Shown piece after piece: positions 1-10,921 of a stretch of 64,000 nucleotides of DNA. Every line of letters starts with the position of its first letter. Position 1 is the first letter of the stretch. The notes under the pieces were generated by a model, which had not been told where the DNA came from, searched no databases, and saw only the letters and a list, made by a program, of their open reading frames with translations. The position numbers and the translations under genes were made by a program. The stretch is from positions 62,001 through 126,000 of the forward strand of contig JACPYM010000005.1 of assembly GCA_016196035.1 (NCBI GenBank). Reading direction: 5' to 3'. The DNA comes from Acidobacteriota bacterium (GTDB lineage: Bacteria > Acidobacteriota > Blastocatellia > RBC074).

Positions 1-1102
1 GCGCGTCAATGCGGCCGCTGGTCAATCCGCGACTGCGCAACAACTCGACATTGAATTGGCCGAGCGTGGGGCGCAAATTCGCTTTCAGCAAATAATCTTC
101 GCCCAGCCCGGTGAAGTAGGCGAGCTTCTTCGCGACAGCGGCCTTTTGCGCGGCCGTCAATGCGCTGCCCTTGAAAAGTGCGTCGGCATATTCGGTTTGG
201 GCGTACTTGCGCGCTTCTTCGATGAATTCAGCCTGATTGGCCGGACGAGTCTTGAGCGCCTTGTGGTACCACGCGACGGCGGCGTAACTCGGCAAGTAAA
301 AGATGTAAGGCCGATCATCGCCCGCCGCAAACGTGATCGTCGCCAGATCAAGCACCGAAGAGATCAGGCAAATGCCGTTGAGGTGCATGTTGTAACGGCT
401 TTGCAGCAGATTGCCCAGCACGGCCGAACGGAACGTGCCGTAGCTTTCGCCGATCAGGAACTTCGGCGAATTCCAGCGGTCGTTACGGCTGATGTATGTG
501 TTGATAAAATGACCAAAGGCGGCGGCGTCTTCGTCCACACCGTAAAAATCGCGCTCCGTCCCTTTGCCCGCCGCGCGGCTGTAGCCCGTCCCCATCGCAT
601 CAATAAAGACGAGGTCGGTTTTGTCCAACAGGCTTTCGGTATTGTCTATGAGCCGGTACGGCGCGGGCGGCGTGAATTCGCCATTCACCGTCCAGGCGCG
701 GCGCGGCCCAAAGGCGCCCATGTGCAACCACATCGTCGCGGAGCCAGGCCCGCCGTTATACAGAAACGCGACGGGCCGCGTGCTGGGGTCTTTTACATCG
801 CTGCGCGTGTACGCGACAGAGTAAAGCAGCCCTGTTGGCTCGCCCGCATCATTCTTGAGCAGCGTCGTCCCGGCGCTGGCCTTGTAAGGAATCGTTTGTC
901 CACCGATTTGAATCGTATGTTCGGTGACGGACCATTCTTCGCGCGGCGTTTCAGTGGGTGTGGGCCGCGCTTCTTGTGCACGGCCTTCAGGCGCTTGGGC
1001 TTGTTGGCGGCCCGGCGGTTGTGCGTAGGCGGTTAGCACCAGCAGGCTCATTCCGCAGGTGCGCAACAGTATTGCGGCCAGACGTTGTATAGACTTCGGC
1101 AT
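1..1102 (-). CDS. Secreted S10-family serine carboxypeptidase-like protein (3' end outside window)
   Basis: The reading frame starts at ATG 1102-1100 on the minus strand, behind a GGAGG ribosome site, and is still open at base 1, so the C-terminal part is missing. It encodes a signal peptide (LLVLTAYAQ), then a serine carboxypeptidase core with the YNGGPGS oxyanion segment and the nucleophile motif FLIGESYGT. The serine in GESYGT is the expected nucleophile of family S10; the catalytic Asp and His would lie beyond the edge. Such proteins are usually exported and trim C-terminal residues from peptides. Substrate unknown. It lies downstream of, and on the same strand as, a winged-helix/TPR regulator, with a gap of about 155 bases that shows no gene. 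Confidence 0.85.
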   Translation of the reverse strand, partial: MPKSIQRLAAILLRTCGMSLLVLTAYAQPPGRQQAQAPEGRAQEARPTPTETPREEWSVTEHTIQIGGQTIPYKASAGTTLLKNDAGEPTGLLYSVAYTRSDVKDPSTRPVAFLYNGGPGSATMWLHMGAFGPRRAWTVNGEFTPPAPYRLIDNTESLLDKTDLVFIDAMGTGYSRAAGKGTERDFYGVDEDAAAFGHFINTYISRNDRWNSPKFLIGESYGTFRSAVLGNLLQSRYNMHLNGICLISSVLDLATITFAAGDDRPYIFYLPSYAAVAWYHKALKTRPANQAEFIEEARKYAQTEYADALFKGSALTAAQKAAVAKKLAYFTGLGEDYLLKANLRPTLGQFNVELLRSRGLTSGRIDA

Positions 1103-1257
1103 CTTCTCGTCCTCCAAAAGAGTGGGCAGATTGTTAGGCAATTCGTTGGATGTAACTACGGCGCTCGGCACGAGGGCAGACGCCTTAGCCCGAGCAGCTT
1201 GCTAACGGTGGGCGCATTCTATGTGTCTCGTGCTGGCAACGCAATTCGCCAGGCGTC

Positions 1258-3216
1258 TTACGACAGCCCGACACGCCGTAACAGGTCGGCAAAACGCGGA
1301 TCGCGGCGCAACGGTTTCAAGCGCGGATCAACTTTTAGCCAAGCCATCTGATCCACGCGTTCCTGGTATCCCTTTTCCAGCCAGGCAAACGCCTGATCCA
1401 GATCGCCCAGCGCGCCATAGGCGAGCGCGGCGTCATACGGATAAATGTAACCGCCTTTGGCCGTCGCGATGGTTTGTTTGAGTGTGCGTTCAGCGGTGGT
1501 GTGGTCGCCCGCGCTGGCGTAGGTATAAGCGAGCATTAACCCCATATCCATCGCCAAGCCTGCGTCGTTTTGCCGCACGCGTTCGAACAAGGCGATGGCT
1601 TTGGCGTATTCGCCCTTCGCCGCATAACAAACCGCTAGGTTCATCTGAATCTGTGGGAGATTCGGCTCAATGGCGAGCATGCGTGTATTCCCGGCGATGG
1701 CGGCGGCGTAATCGCCTTTGAGAAAATACGGGAAGGTGTATTCCGGGGCGGTCAGGGGCGAAACCGGGTCGAGCGCGGCGGCGCGTTGCAGCACGGCGAT
1801 GGATTCATCAAAGCGCCCCATCAACGCCAGATATTTGCCATACCACATCTGCCCATCGGGCAAGCCGGGATTGAGCGCGACGGCGCGTTTCAATTCCTGT
1901 TCGGCGGCGGCGAATTGCCAGTCGTACATGAAATGCACGACACCCAGCGCGGTGTGTGCCTCGGCGAGTTCGTTGTCCAACGCGATGGCCTGTTGCGCCG
2001 CCGCTTTGGCTTTTGCCATGGCTTCGCCCATGTTCGTGACCGAACTCGATGACCAGTAATAGGCTTCAGCCAACGCCGCATAGGCCAGCGCAAATTTCGG
2101 ATCGGCCTGGAGCGCCTGCTGAAACGAAGCGAGCGCCTTTGCATACCCTTCGGTGCCGGCGCGATTGCGGTAGTAACGCCCTTTGGCATAAGCCTCCCAC
2201 GCGGCCTGATTGCTGCTGTAAGGCCGCGCGATGCGCTCGCGTTCATTACCGCTCAGCTTCAACGCCAGCGCCTCGGTGACTTTGGCCGAGATCGTGTCTT
2301 GCAGTGTGAAGACATCGTTGCATTGTTGATCGCATTGATAGGCCCAAAGCGATTGGCCGTCGGCCACACGCACCAGCCGCACGGTCACGCGCACGCGGTC
2401 GCCGATTTGCTGAATGCTGCCATCCAGCACCGCGTCCACTTGCAAGTCGCGCCCGGCCTGCAACGGATCATTGCCTGCAAATTTCAAGACGGAAGTCGTC
2501 GGGCGCACGGCCAGCGCACTGACATTGCTCAGCCGCGTAATCAGCACATCGGCGAGGCCTGTGCCCAGGTAGTCTTCTTTGGCGGGCGCGGTGAGCGATT
2601 TGAAGGGCAGCACGGCGAGCGAATGGATGATGGATGGCGGATTTGCAATTTGAGATTTGAGATTTGAGATTCGCTTGGCCTGCCACCAGTAAGCCGCACC
2701 CGCCAACAGTAGAACGCAGGCTGTTGCTACCACGATTGTCGCCTGCCTGGCGTGGGGCGGTGGCGCTTCAACAAGCGCGCGTTCGCGCGGCTCCCACTCG
2801 CCCAATCGCCCGCTCTCCCCGTCTTCTTCCTCCTCGACCACCACCCGCAGCTTCGCTTCTTGCACGACCAGTTCGGTGACTTCTTCCGCCGCCTCGCGCA
2901 CTTCGGCCACAAAGCGGTAGCCGCGTCCGGGCACGGTGACGATGAACTGATGTTCGTCTTTGCTCTCGCCGAGCGTCTTGCGCAGGACGGAGATGTTCCG
3001 CGTCAGGCCGCTCTCTTCGACAATCGTGTCGCCCCAGACCGCCGTCATCAATTCGTCTTTTTCGAGCACGCGCGCGCGTTGCTCGACCAGCACGAGCAGC
3101 GTGTCGAAGGCCTTCGGCGTCAGCGGCAAGACCTCGCCGTCGCGCAGCAGAAGGCGCTTGCGGCCGTCAATCCGAAACTTGCCGAACTCGTAAAAGCTGT
3201 TGGCTGGCATAGACAT
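1258..3216 (-). CDS. Winged-helix / TM / TolB-like / TPR membrane regulator (module copy 1)
   Basis: 652 aa. Residues 9-105 form an OmpR/CadC-type winged helix (LTPKAFDTLLVLVE, ending [13 protein letters not shown]). An acidic linker leads to one membrane helix at about 159-178, then a TolB/FlgO-like domain (about 198-325, starting [10 protein letters not shown]) and TPR repeats to the C terminus. By analogy with CadC the DNA-binding half is cytoplasmic and the TolB-TPR half periplasmic; ligand and targets are unknown. The neighbouring regulator at 4471-6429 is a paralogue of identical length. Residues 182-192 (RISNLKSQIAN) are encoded by a heptanucleotide array (see separate entry). An alternative start is the second Met, two codons on. 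The gene is divergent from a small HTH gene at 3418. Confidence 0.85.
   Translation of the reverse strand: MSMPANSFYEFGKFRIDGRKRLLLRDGEVLPLTPKAFDTLLVLVEQRARVLEKDELMTAVWGDTIVEESGLTRNISVLRKTLGESKDEHQFIVTVPGRGYRFVAEVREAAEEVTELVVQEAKLRVVVEEEEDGESGRLGEWEPRERALVEAPPPHARQATIVVATACVLLLAGAAYWWQAKRISNLKSQIANPPSIIHSLAVLPFKSLTAPAKEDYLGTGLADVLITRLSNVSALAVRPTTSVLKFAGNDPLQAGRDLQVDAVLDGSIQQIGDRVRVTVRLVRVADGQSLWAYQCDQQCNDVFTLQDTISAKVTEALALKLSGNERERIARPYSSNQAAWEAYAKGRYYRNRAGTEGYAKALASFQQALQADPKFALAYAALAEAYYWSSSSVTNMGEAMAKAKAAAQQAIALDNELAEAHTALGVVHFMYDWQFAAAEQELKRAVALNPGLPDGQMWYGKYLALMGRFDESIAVLQRAAALDPVSPLTAPEYTFPYFLKGDYAAAIAGNTRMLAIEPNLPQIQMNLAVCYAAKGEYAKAIALFERVRQNDAGLAMDMGLMLAYTYASAGDHTTAERTLKQTIATAKGGYIYPYDAALAYGALGDLDQAFAWLEKGYQERVDQMAWLKVDPRLKPLRRDPRFADLLRRVGLS
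2643..2670. repeat. Heptanucleotide array TTGAGAT inside a coding region
   Basis: Three perfect TTGAGAT units (2650-2670) plus one degenerate unit (TTGCAAT, 2643-2649) lie in the winged-helix regulator gene, just after the membrane helix. Read on the minus strand, no phase of the unit contains a stop, so the array is translated as part of the linker. Confidence 0.8.
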
Positions 3217-3242
3217 ATCCCGCTGTAAGAAATCCGCAGAAT

Positions 3243-3271
3243 TTGTAAGGGCGTTTGTCAGGACTTGTCAG
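3243..3271. promoter_or_regulatory. Possible operator: direct TTGTCAG repeats in the divergent intergenic region, module 1
   Basis: TTGTCAG occurs at 3255-3261 and again at 3265-3271 (period 10), preceded by TTGTAAG at 3243-3249. The repeats lie about 40 bases upstream of the minus-strand regulator and about 150 bases upstream of the divergent HTH gene. OmpR-type winged helices bind direct repeats, so this is a candidate self-operator. The inference rests on position and on a similar arrangement in module 2. Confidence 0.35.
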
Positions 3272-3417
3272 CGGCCGTGTTGCTACTGTCCGCCGCGTCG
3301 GAGCCGGGGCGCGTTCCCCAGGTTCATTGAAGACAGCGGCGGGCGACTTTAGCACTGTCGTCCCGGCACGCAAATAACGAAACCAGCGACCGGCAACGGT
3401 CAGCGACACACAAGCGT

Positions 3418-3678
3418 ATGACAATCAGACGCCGCGTCGAAATTACGGTTGAAAGCAAGCTCCTGGGTTTGCGCCGCCCGCCGACGGGCAGCCCCACCGC
3501 TGCCGTCTGGTGTCCGCACTGTTCGGCGCCGAGCCTGATGCTCGCGCCGGACGAAGCCGCCGTGCTGGCAGGCGTCAGCACGCGCACGATCTATCGCTAG
3601 GTAGAAACCGCGCAGCTTCACTTCACGGAAACGCCCGATGGAAGGTTGCTAGTCTGCCCGAACTCGTTGACACAATAA
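3418..3678 (+). pseudogene. Small CxxC / helix-turn-helix protein, interrupted by an amber codon (module copy 1)
   Basis: The frame from ATG 3418 encodes 60 aa and stops at TAG 3598-3600. Reading through this stop restores close similarity to the intact paralogue at 6603-6860: the C-terminal half (starting VETAQLHFTET, ending LLVCPNSLTQ) follows in the same frame to TAA 3676-3678. In the paralogue the stop position is AAG (Lys), so one A-to-T change explains the interruption. Shared features are an RRxEITVE start, a WCPxC pair, an excisionase/MerR-like HTH (VSTRTIYR) and a late CPNSL cysteine. Either the copy is inactive, or the 60-aa fragment has a role, or the stop is suppressed. The stop could also be a sequencing error. 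Confidence 0.65.
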
Positions 3679-3700
3679 CTTTCCGCAAAAGGAGTAAATC

Positions 3701-4327
3701 ATGATGAACTTACCGAAAACATTTATTGCGTTGGTTGTCACCGGCTTGCTGTTGCTGAGCGCTGCCAGCGCGCAGGCCCAAACTGCCAACCCCGTGCTGG
3801 CCGCACTCAAGCGCCGCGCGTTAGAAACACCACCCGCCACGTCAACCGACGAGCCAGAACAAAGCAACCTTGAACGCCAAGCTGTCGCGCAATCCGGCAT
3901 CCTCGACATTCTCGAACGGCAGAAGAAGGCGCTGGTGGGCAGTTGGCTACGCAAAACGCACGCGCCCGATGGCGACCCGTTGACCGACTTCCTGGGCCTC
4001 GTTACCTTCCACGATGACGGTACGCTTACTTCAAGCACCGCGATTGACATCACCACCGAGCCCCCCTTTGTCACCAGCGTTGCGCACGGCGCGTGGATGC
4101 ATCAGGGCGGGCGCGTCTTTGACGTGACCTTTGTTTCTACCGTCAACGATCTGAAAGGCAACCTCATCGCCATAGCCAAATTGCATCAGCGCATCACACT
4201 AGATGAGAGCGGCGACAAATATACGAGCCGCTTTACCGTAAGGGTTACAGATGCGGAAGGGCATAGCTTCGATCTCGCGCCGGGCACGGAAGACGGCACG
4301 CGCATCAAGGCTGAGCCTTTTCAATAA
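3701..4327 (+). CDS. Secreted lipocalin-like small protein (module copy 1)
   Basis: 208 aa, starting behind AAAGGAG with a clear signal peptide (hydrophobic stretch ending SAASAQAQ). After an Ala/Glu-rich segment, a beta-rich domain begins LVGSWLRKTHAPDG and continues with VTFHDDGTLTSS. That pattern is reminiscent of lipocalin-like secreted proteins common in Acidobacteriota, but no family is assigned with confidence and no catalytic residues are seen. It starts 22 bases after the interrupted HTH gene, on the same strand. The same position in module 2 is held by a different secreted protein. Function unknown; presumably periplasmic or secreted. Confidence 0.75.
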   Translation: MMNLPKTFIALVVTGLLLLSAASAQAQTANPVLAALKRRALETPPATSTDEPEQSNLERQAVAQSGILDILERQKKALVGSWLRKTHAPDGDPLTDFLGLVTFHDDGTLTSSTAIDITTEPPFVTSVAHGAWMHQGGRVFDVTFVSTVNDLKGNLIAIAKLHQRITLDESGDKYTSRFTVRVTDAEGHSFDLAPGTEDGTRIKAEPFQ

Positions 4328-4413
4328 TCCGGCGGCTGGCATCGCGGCCTGACCGTCAAGTGCGAAAGCTCTTTGACAATTGAATCGCTGAAGCAACGGA
4401 AAGAAGTGTAGTT

Positions 4414-4447
4414 GCGATGCGGGGACCGTTAACGCTCCCCGCATCGC
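4414..4447. terminator. Hairpin between convergent genes
   Basis: A perfect 12-bp stem (GCGATGCGGGGA at 4414-4425 against 4436-4447) with a 10-base loop lies between the convergent secreted-protein gene and the second winged-helix regulator. No T-run follows on either strand, so it may act as a bidirectional 3'-end structure rather than a classical intrinsic terminator. Confidence 0.5.
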
Positions 4448-4470
4448 AGTGCGTTCAACGGCAAACAAAG

Positions 4471-6429
4471 CTATTGCGCCAACCCTATGCGTTTTACCAA
4501 CTCAGCAAAGCGCGGATCGCCGCGTAATGGGTCTAGCGGCGCAAAGGACTGCAACCAGCCCATCCATTCGCATTGATCTTCCCGTGCTTTTTCCAAATAG
4601 GCGAACGCCTGATCTTTATCGCCGAGTCCCACATAAACCATCGCCACATCAAACGGCGAGACATATTGTTGCTGCGCCATTTGCTGTAATTCGCGCAACA
4701 TTTGCAACGCCTCAGCGCGCCTGCCTGCCAGGGCATATTCCCAGCCCAAGGCGCCCACAACTTGCGAAATCGGCATTAGCGGTTTGACTTTCTCCAGTTC
4801 GGCAATCGCAGCAGCGTAATTACCTTTGGTGCCGTAAGCCAGCCCCAACATTTCGCGCGAAAACGGATTGTTCGGATCAAGGTCAAGCGCCTGCTGTGCT
4901 GCGCTGACTGCTTCGTCAAAGCGACGAGCCATCATATAAGTTGAGGCGATGAAGCTGCCAGCGGTGGGCGAAAGCGGATCAAGTTGTTGCACCCGGCGCA
5001 ACACCGCGACGCCTTTGTCGGCGTCTTTACCCATAAAGTATTCGCCATAGAAAAACATGGCGGCTACCGAATTGGGACTCAAGGCCATCGCGCGTTGAAA
5101 TTCGCGTTCGGCGGCAGGATTGAGTTGATGGACAAAAACATGCCCCAACGCGGCGTGGGCTTCGGCCAGCGTGTCATCCAACGCGAGCGCTTTTTCGGCA
5201 GCGGCTCTGGCTTTGGGCAAGGCTTCGCGCGGTGACATCAGCCAATCGGAGGCTGCCGCATACGCATCCGCCAGTCCCGCCCAAGCCAGCGCATAATTCG
5301 GGTCGAGCCGCAGCGCTTCATTCAATTCTTTGACCGCTTGCCGATTGCCTTCCGGGGTGTATTGCAGCGTGTGGTAACGGCCTTTGAGATAAGCCTGATA
5401 GGCGGCGGCGTTGTCGGTGTAGCGCCGCGTCAGCCGCTGCCTTTCTTCGCCTGACAACTGCAACGCCAGCGCGTCGGTCAGCCGCGTTGAAACCATATCC
5501 TGCAAGGCAAACATGTCTGTGCATTGCTCGTCGCACTGAAAGGCCCAGAGCGGCTGGCCGTCACTCGTGCGCAGCAAGCGCACCGTCACGCGCACGCGGT
5601 TGCCGATTTGTTGGATGCTGCCGTCCAACACTGAATCCACTTTCAAAGCCTGTCCGGCTTGCAGCGCATCTTTCCCGCCGAACGGCAGCACCGAACTGGT
5701 CGGGCGCACGGCCAATTGGCTCAGGTTGCTCAGCCGCGTAATCATCACGTCGGCCAGCCCGATGCCCAGGTATTCGTCATTGCTGTTCTGGCCTGGCTGC
5801 GGATTGAGCGATTTGAAAGGCAGCACGGCCAGCGTCTTGATTGCGGATTGCGGATTGCGGATTGCGGATTCTTGCCCTCGCCGCCAGTAGGTTGTGCCGA
5901 TTGCCAGCACGGCAAGCAAGGTTGACGCTAGCGCAATGCGAGCAGTGAGGCGGCGAGGCGCGGGAACGCTGGTGGCAAGGGCTTTCAAAGTCTCCCCCTC
6001 TCCCCGTCTCTCCATCTCCCCATCATTCTCTTCTTCTTCAATCACGACGCTGACCTTCGATTGCTGGACGATCAACGTCTCAGCCTCGGCAGCCTCTGGG
6101 GCTAGCTCGCGCACCTCAGCCACGAAACGATAGCCGCGTCCCGGAATCGTTTTGATGAAACGCTGTTCGTTCGGCTTTTCGCCCAGCGCCTTGCGTAGCG
6201 CCGAAATGTTTTGGGTCAGGTTGTTTTCTTCGACCACCGAATCGGGCCAGAGCAGGGTCATCAACTCTTCTTTTTCGAGCACCCGTTCGCGGTGTTGCAG
6301 GAAAACCAGCAGCGTTTCGAGGTTTTTTGGCGTGAGCGCGACTGGCCGTCCCGCGCACAGCAGCGTGCGTTGTGCCGCGTCGAAGCGGAAACCGCCAAAT
6401 TCATAGCTGGATTTACTCGTTGAATCCAC
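4471..6429 (-). CDS. Winged-helix / TM / TolB-like / TPR membrane regulator (module copy 2)
   Basis: 652 aa, a paralogue of the protein at 1258-3216 with the same domain order: winged helix at about 8-105 ([27 protein letters not shown]), acidic linker, membrane helix at about 164-182, TolB-like domain from about 199 ([10 protein letters not shown]), then TPR repeats to the end. Expected topology is cytoplasmic DNA binding with a periplasmic TolB-TPR sensor. The start is GTG 6429. CTTTCAG-type repeats begin four bases upstream and overlap the ribosome-binding region. Residues 187-197 ([11 protein letters not shown]) are encoded by a heptanucleotide array. A purine-rich tract encodes the ERRGEGE segment near 140. 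Target genes unknown. Confidence 0.85.
   Translation of the reverse strand: MDSTSKSSYEFGGFRFDAAQRTLLCAGRPVALTPKNLETLLVFLQHRERVLEKEELMTLLWPDSVVEENNLTQNISALRKALGEKPNEQRFIKTIPGRGYRFVAEVRELAPEAAEAETLIVQQSKVSVVIEEEENDGEMERRGEGETLKALATSVPAPRRLTARIALASTLLAVLAIGTTYWRRGQESAIRNPQSAIKTLAVLPFKSLNPQPGQNSNDEYLGIGLADVMITRLSNLSQLAVRPTSSVLPFGGKDALQAGQALKVDSVLDGSIQQIGNRVRVTVRLLRTSDGQPLWAFQCDEQCTDMFALQDMVSTRLTDALALQLSGEERQRLTRRYTDNAAAYQAYLKGRYHTLQYTPEGNRQAVKELNEALRLDPNYALAWAGLADAYAAASDWLMSPREALPKARAAAEKALALDDTLAEAHAALGHVFVHQLNPAAEREFQRAMALSPNSVAAMFFYGEYFMGKDADKGVAVLRRVQQLDPLSPTAGSFIASTYMMARRFDEAVSAAQQALDLDPNNPFSREMLGLAYGTKGNYAAAIAELEKVKPLMPISQVVGALGWEYALAGRRAEALQMLRELQQMAQQQYVSPFDVAMVYVGLGDKDQAFAYLEKAREDQCEWMGWLQSFAPLDPLRGDPRFAELVKRIGLAQ
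5840..5870. repeat. Heptanucleotide array ATTGCGG inside a coding region
   Basis: Four perfect ATTGCGG units (5840-5867) plus ATT lie in the second winged-helix regulator gene at the same place as the TTGAGAT array of copy 1, immediately after the membrane helix. On the coding strand the unit (AATCCGC) has no stop in any phase and translates as a repeating SAIRNPQ heptapeptide. Confidence 0.85.
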
Positions 6430-6432
6430 AGG

Positions 6433-6490
6433 GTTTCAGGCGCCTTTCAGAACTTTCAGCACATTCATACGGCCCGCTAAGGACTTTCAG
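6433..6490. promoter_or_regulatory. Possible operator: repeated YTTTCAG boxes in the divergent intergenic region, module 2
   Basis: GTTTCAG at 6433-6439 is followed by CTTTCAG at 6444-6450, 6453-6459 and 6484-6490, in the gap between the winged-helix regulator (start 6429) and the small HTH gene (start 6603). The first three boxes lie so close to the regulator's start codon that binding there would block its own expression. The arrangement parallels the TTGTCAG repeats of module 1. Confidence 0.4.
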
Positions 6491-6602
6491 ATTCGTGCTG
6501 GCCGATGCTCAGCGCGTATCAAGGCGGTGTTCCGCTGTAGTCGCCAGATGTCAGGCGCCCACCGGCGGAACACACGCACCTTAACCCAAACAGGAGGCGC
6601 AC

Positions 6603-6860
6603 GTGAACAGGAAACGGAGAATTGAGATCACGGTTGAAAAAACGCTGCTGATCGTTCGCCGCACTTCGTCGCTGCCGGTTTGGTGCCCTGCATGTCCGGC
6701 CCCGGCGCAACTGATTACGCCGGAAACTGCCGCCGCGCTGCTCGGCGTGAGCACGCGCACACTCTATCGCAAGGTAGAAGCCGGTCAATTTCATTTTGTC
6801 GAAACGGCGGAGGGCAAGCTGCTGGTTTGCCCGAACTCGTTAATCACAGCAACACCTTAA
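6603..6860 (+). CDS. Small CxxC / helix-turn-helix protein (module copy 2, intact)
   Basis: 85 aa, starting at GTG 6603 behind a strong AGGAGG (6592-6597). It begins MNRKRRIEITVEK, has a WCPACP cysteine pair at about 27-32, then an excisionase/MerR-type helix-turn-helix (TAAALLGVSTRTLYRKVEAG) and a short beta-type end with a further cysteine (LLVCPNSL). It is probably a small DNA-binding protein, perhaps zinc-stabilised through the cysteines; that is inference. It is divergent from the winged-helix regulator and 12 bases upstream of a secreted protein gene, probably co-transcribed with it. The paralogue at 3418 is interrupted. Confidence 0.75.
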   Translation: MNRKRRIEITVEKTLLIVRRTSSLPVWCPACPAPAQLITPETAAALLGVSTRTLYRKVEAGQFHFVETAEGKLLVCPNSLITATP

Positions 6861-6872
6861 AGGAGAAAAATC

Positions 6873-7412
6873 ATGCCTAACTTGAAACAGAACCTGAACG
6901 CGAAAACTTTTACCCTCACACTGCTCTTTGCCGCGGCGCTCTGCCTGGCCGGGCTAGCGCGGCCAAGCCAGCTTGTGACCAGCGTCCACGCCCAAAGCGC
7001 GGGTGAGGGAACGCCAGATCAAGCGCAGGAAAAAGCCGCCGCGAACCAATTCCCGCGCCAGCGCACCTGCAATCTGGGCAGCCTGCAAGGCAATTACGCC
7101 GATCAGGCTTCGGCCACGGTGATTCCCGGCGGCCTCGCGCCCGCCGCCTGCACTGGCATCGTGACCTTTGACGGCAACGGCAAACTCACAGCCCGCGAAT
7201 CGCACAGCTTCAACGGCTTCATCGTGCCGGTGGCGAATTACATCGGCACTTACACACTGAAGGCGGATTGCAGCGGCACGATGACGCTCACGTCGGTGGA
7301 ACAGGGCTTCACCACCAAACAGAACTTCGTCGTCACCGAAGACAACAAGGAGATTCCCTATGTCGTCCAGGACGAGGGCGTCGTCTCGTTCGGCACGATG
7401 AAGAAAATGTAG
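6873..7412 (+). CDS. Small secreted protein of unknown function (module copy 2)
   Basis: 179 aa, behind AAAGGAG, with a long signal peptide (FAAALCLAGLARPSQ, probably cut after SVHAQ). The mature part starts with a cysteine (TCNLGSLQGNYAD), has a beta-rich core with VTFDGNGKLT, a further Cys (CSGTMTL), and ends FGTMKKM. The N-terminal Cys-Leu-Gly-Ser-Leu-Gln-Gly pattern and the FDGNG turn are seen in many small secreted Acidobacteriota proteins, but no function is known. It follows the HTH gene by 12 bases. Its stop codon TAG (7410-7412) overlaps the end of a hairpin element. Confidence 0.75.
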   Translation: MPNLKQNLNAKTFTLTLLFAAALCLAGLARPSQLVTSVHAQSAGEGTPDQAQEKAAANQFPRQRTCNLGSLQGNYADQASATVIPGGLAPAACTGIVTFDGNGKLTARESHSFNGFIVPVANYIGTYTLKADCSGTMTLTSVEQGFTTKQNFVVTEDNKEIPYVVQDEGVVSFGTMKKM

Positions 7413-7494
7413 CTAAATCGAAACACGCAGGATAGGTACACGCCAGCGCTGTATTTTCTATCAGTGTTCCAAACTCGCTTGTTCCGATTTAGCT
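7411..7494. repeat. Hairpin element A (CTAAATCG termini)
   Basis: 84-bp element with inverted ends: AGCTAAATCG at the left and CGATTTAGCT at the right, with further pairing just inside (AACA / TGTT). It starts at the second base of the stop codon of the secreted protein gene. It belongs with elements B to E by its YTARATC terminal motif. No ORF inside. Confidence 0.65.
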
Positions 7495-7575
7495 GGTGAT
7501 TGTCGCAAGGCCGCCGTTTGGCCCTTTGAGCCAAACGGCGGTGCGCTACAAAATGCTGCAAAAGGAAATCACTTC

Positions 7576-8142
7576 ATGCAACCTCATCACGATGAAAAGG
7601 CACTGCTCGCGCGCCTGCAAGCGGGCGAACAAACGGCGCTGGCACAACTTTACGACCATTATGCCGGGACGCTTTACGGGCTGGCATATCGCATCACTGG
7701 CAACGCCGCTGACGCCGAAGAAGTCGTGCTCGATGCCTTCACGCAAGCCTGGCGGCAGGCGCAACGCTACGACCCCGCGCGCGGCAGCATCGCCGCCTGG
7801 CTCGTCACCATCGCCCGCAGCCGCGCGCTCGACCGCCGCCGCCAACAGCCGCGCGAAAGCTGGCCCGCGCAACCCTGGGCGGCCTTGCCTTTCGCTGAAG
7901 ACCCTGAAGCTATCGCTACGCAATCTGAGCAGGCCGCTCGCTTGCGCGCCTTGCTCAACGGGTTGCCCGCGAGTCAGCGGCAAGTCTTGGTGTTGGCGTA
8001 TTTCTACGGCCTGTCGCAGCACGAAATCGCCGCGCAGTTGGGCGAACCGCTGGGCACGGTCAAGACGCGCGCGCGTTTGGGCATGCAAAAGCTGCGCGCG
8101 TGGCTGCCAACACCGGCGTGGTCACAGCGTGAGGCGGCTTGA
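7576..8142 (+). CDS. ECF sigma factor (SigK/RpoE-like)
   Basis: 188 aa. Region 2 spans about 10-80 (LYDHYAGTLYGLAYRITGNAADAEEVV, with WLVTIARSRALDRRR) and region 4 about 120-175 (LPASQRQVLVLAYFYGLSQHEIAAQLGEPLGTVKTRARLG), the standard two-domain ECF layout. It would direct RNA polymerase to an alternative promoter set. The start is ATG 7576 behind AAAGGAAA. Relatives usually have an anti-sigma gene directly downstream. Here the next gene is the convergent TPR kinase, 34 bases away, so no dedicated anti-sigma factor is visible. Confidence 0.9.
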   Translation: MQPHHDEKALLARLQAGEQTALAQLYDHYAGTLYGLAYRITGNAADAEEVVLDAFTQAWRQAQRYDPARGSIAAWLVTIARSRALDRRRQQPRESWPAQPWAALPFAEDPEAIATQSEQAARLRALLNGLPASQRQVLVLAYFYGLSQHEIAAQLGEPLGTVKTRARLGMQKLRAWLPTPAWSQREAA

Positions 8143-8176
8143 AGCGCGGTTGAGGGCGGCTTCTGCGGCTTCCTCC

Positions 8177-10910
<2,734 letters not shown>

Positions 10911-10921
<11 letters not shown>

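Noticed and set aside
56-1036. A 326-aa plus-strand open frame opposite the carboxypeptidase gene.
   Set aside because: It lacks a ribosome site and any recognisable motif. The opposite strand encodes a clear S10 protein with GESYGT and a signal peptide.
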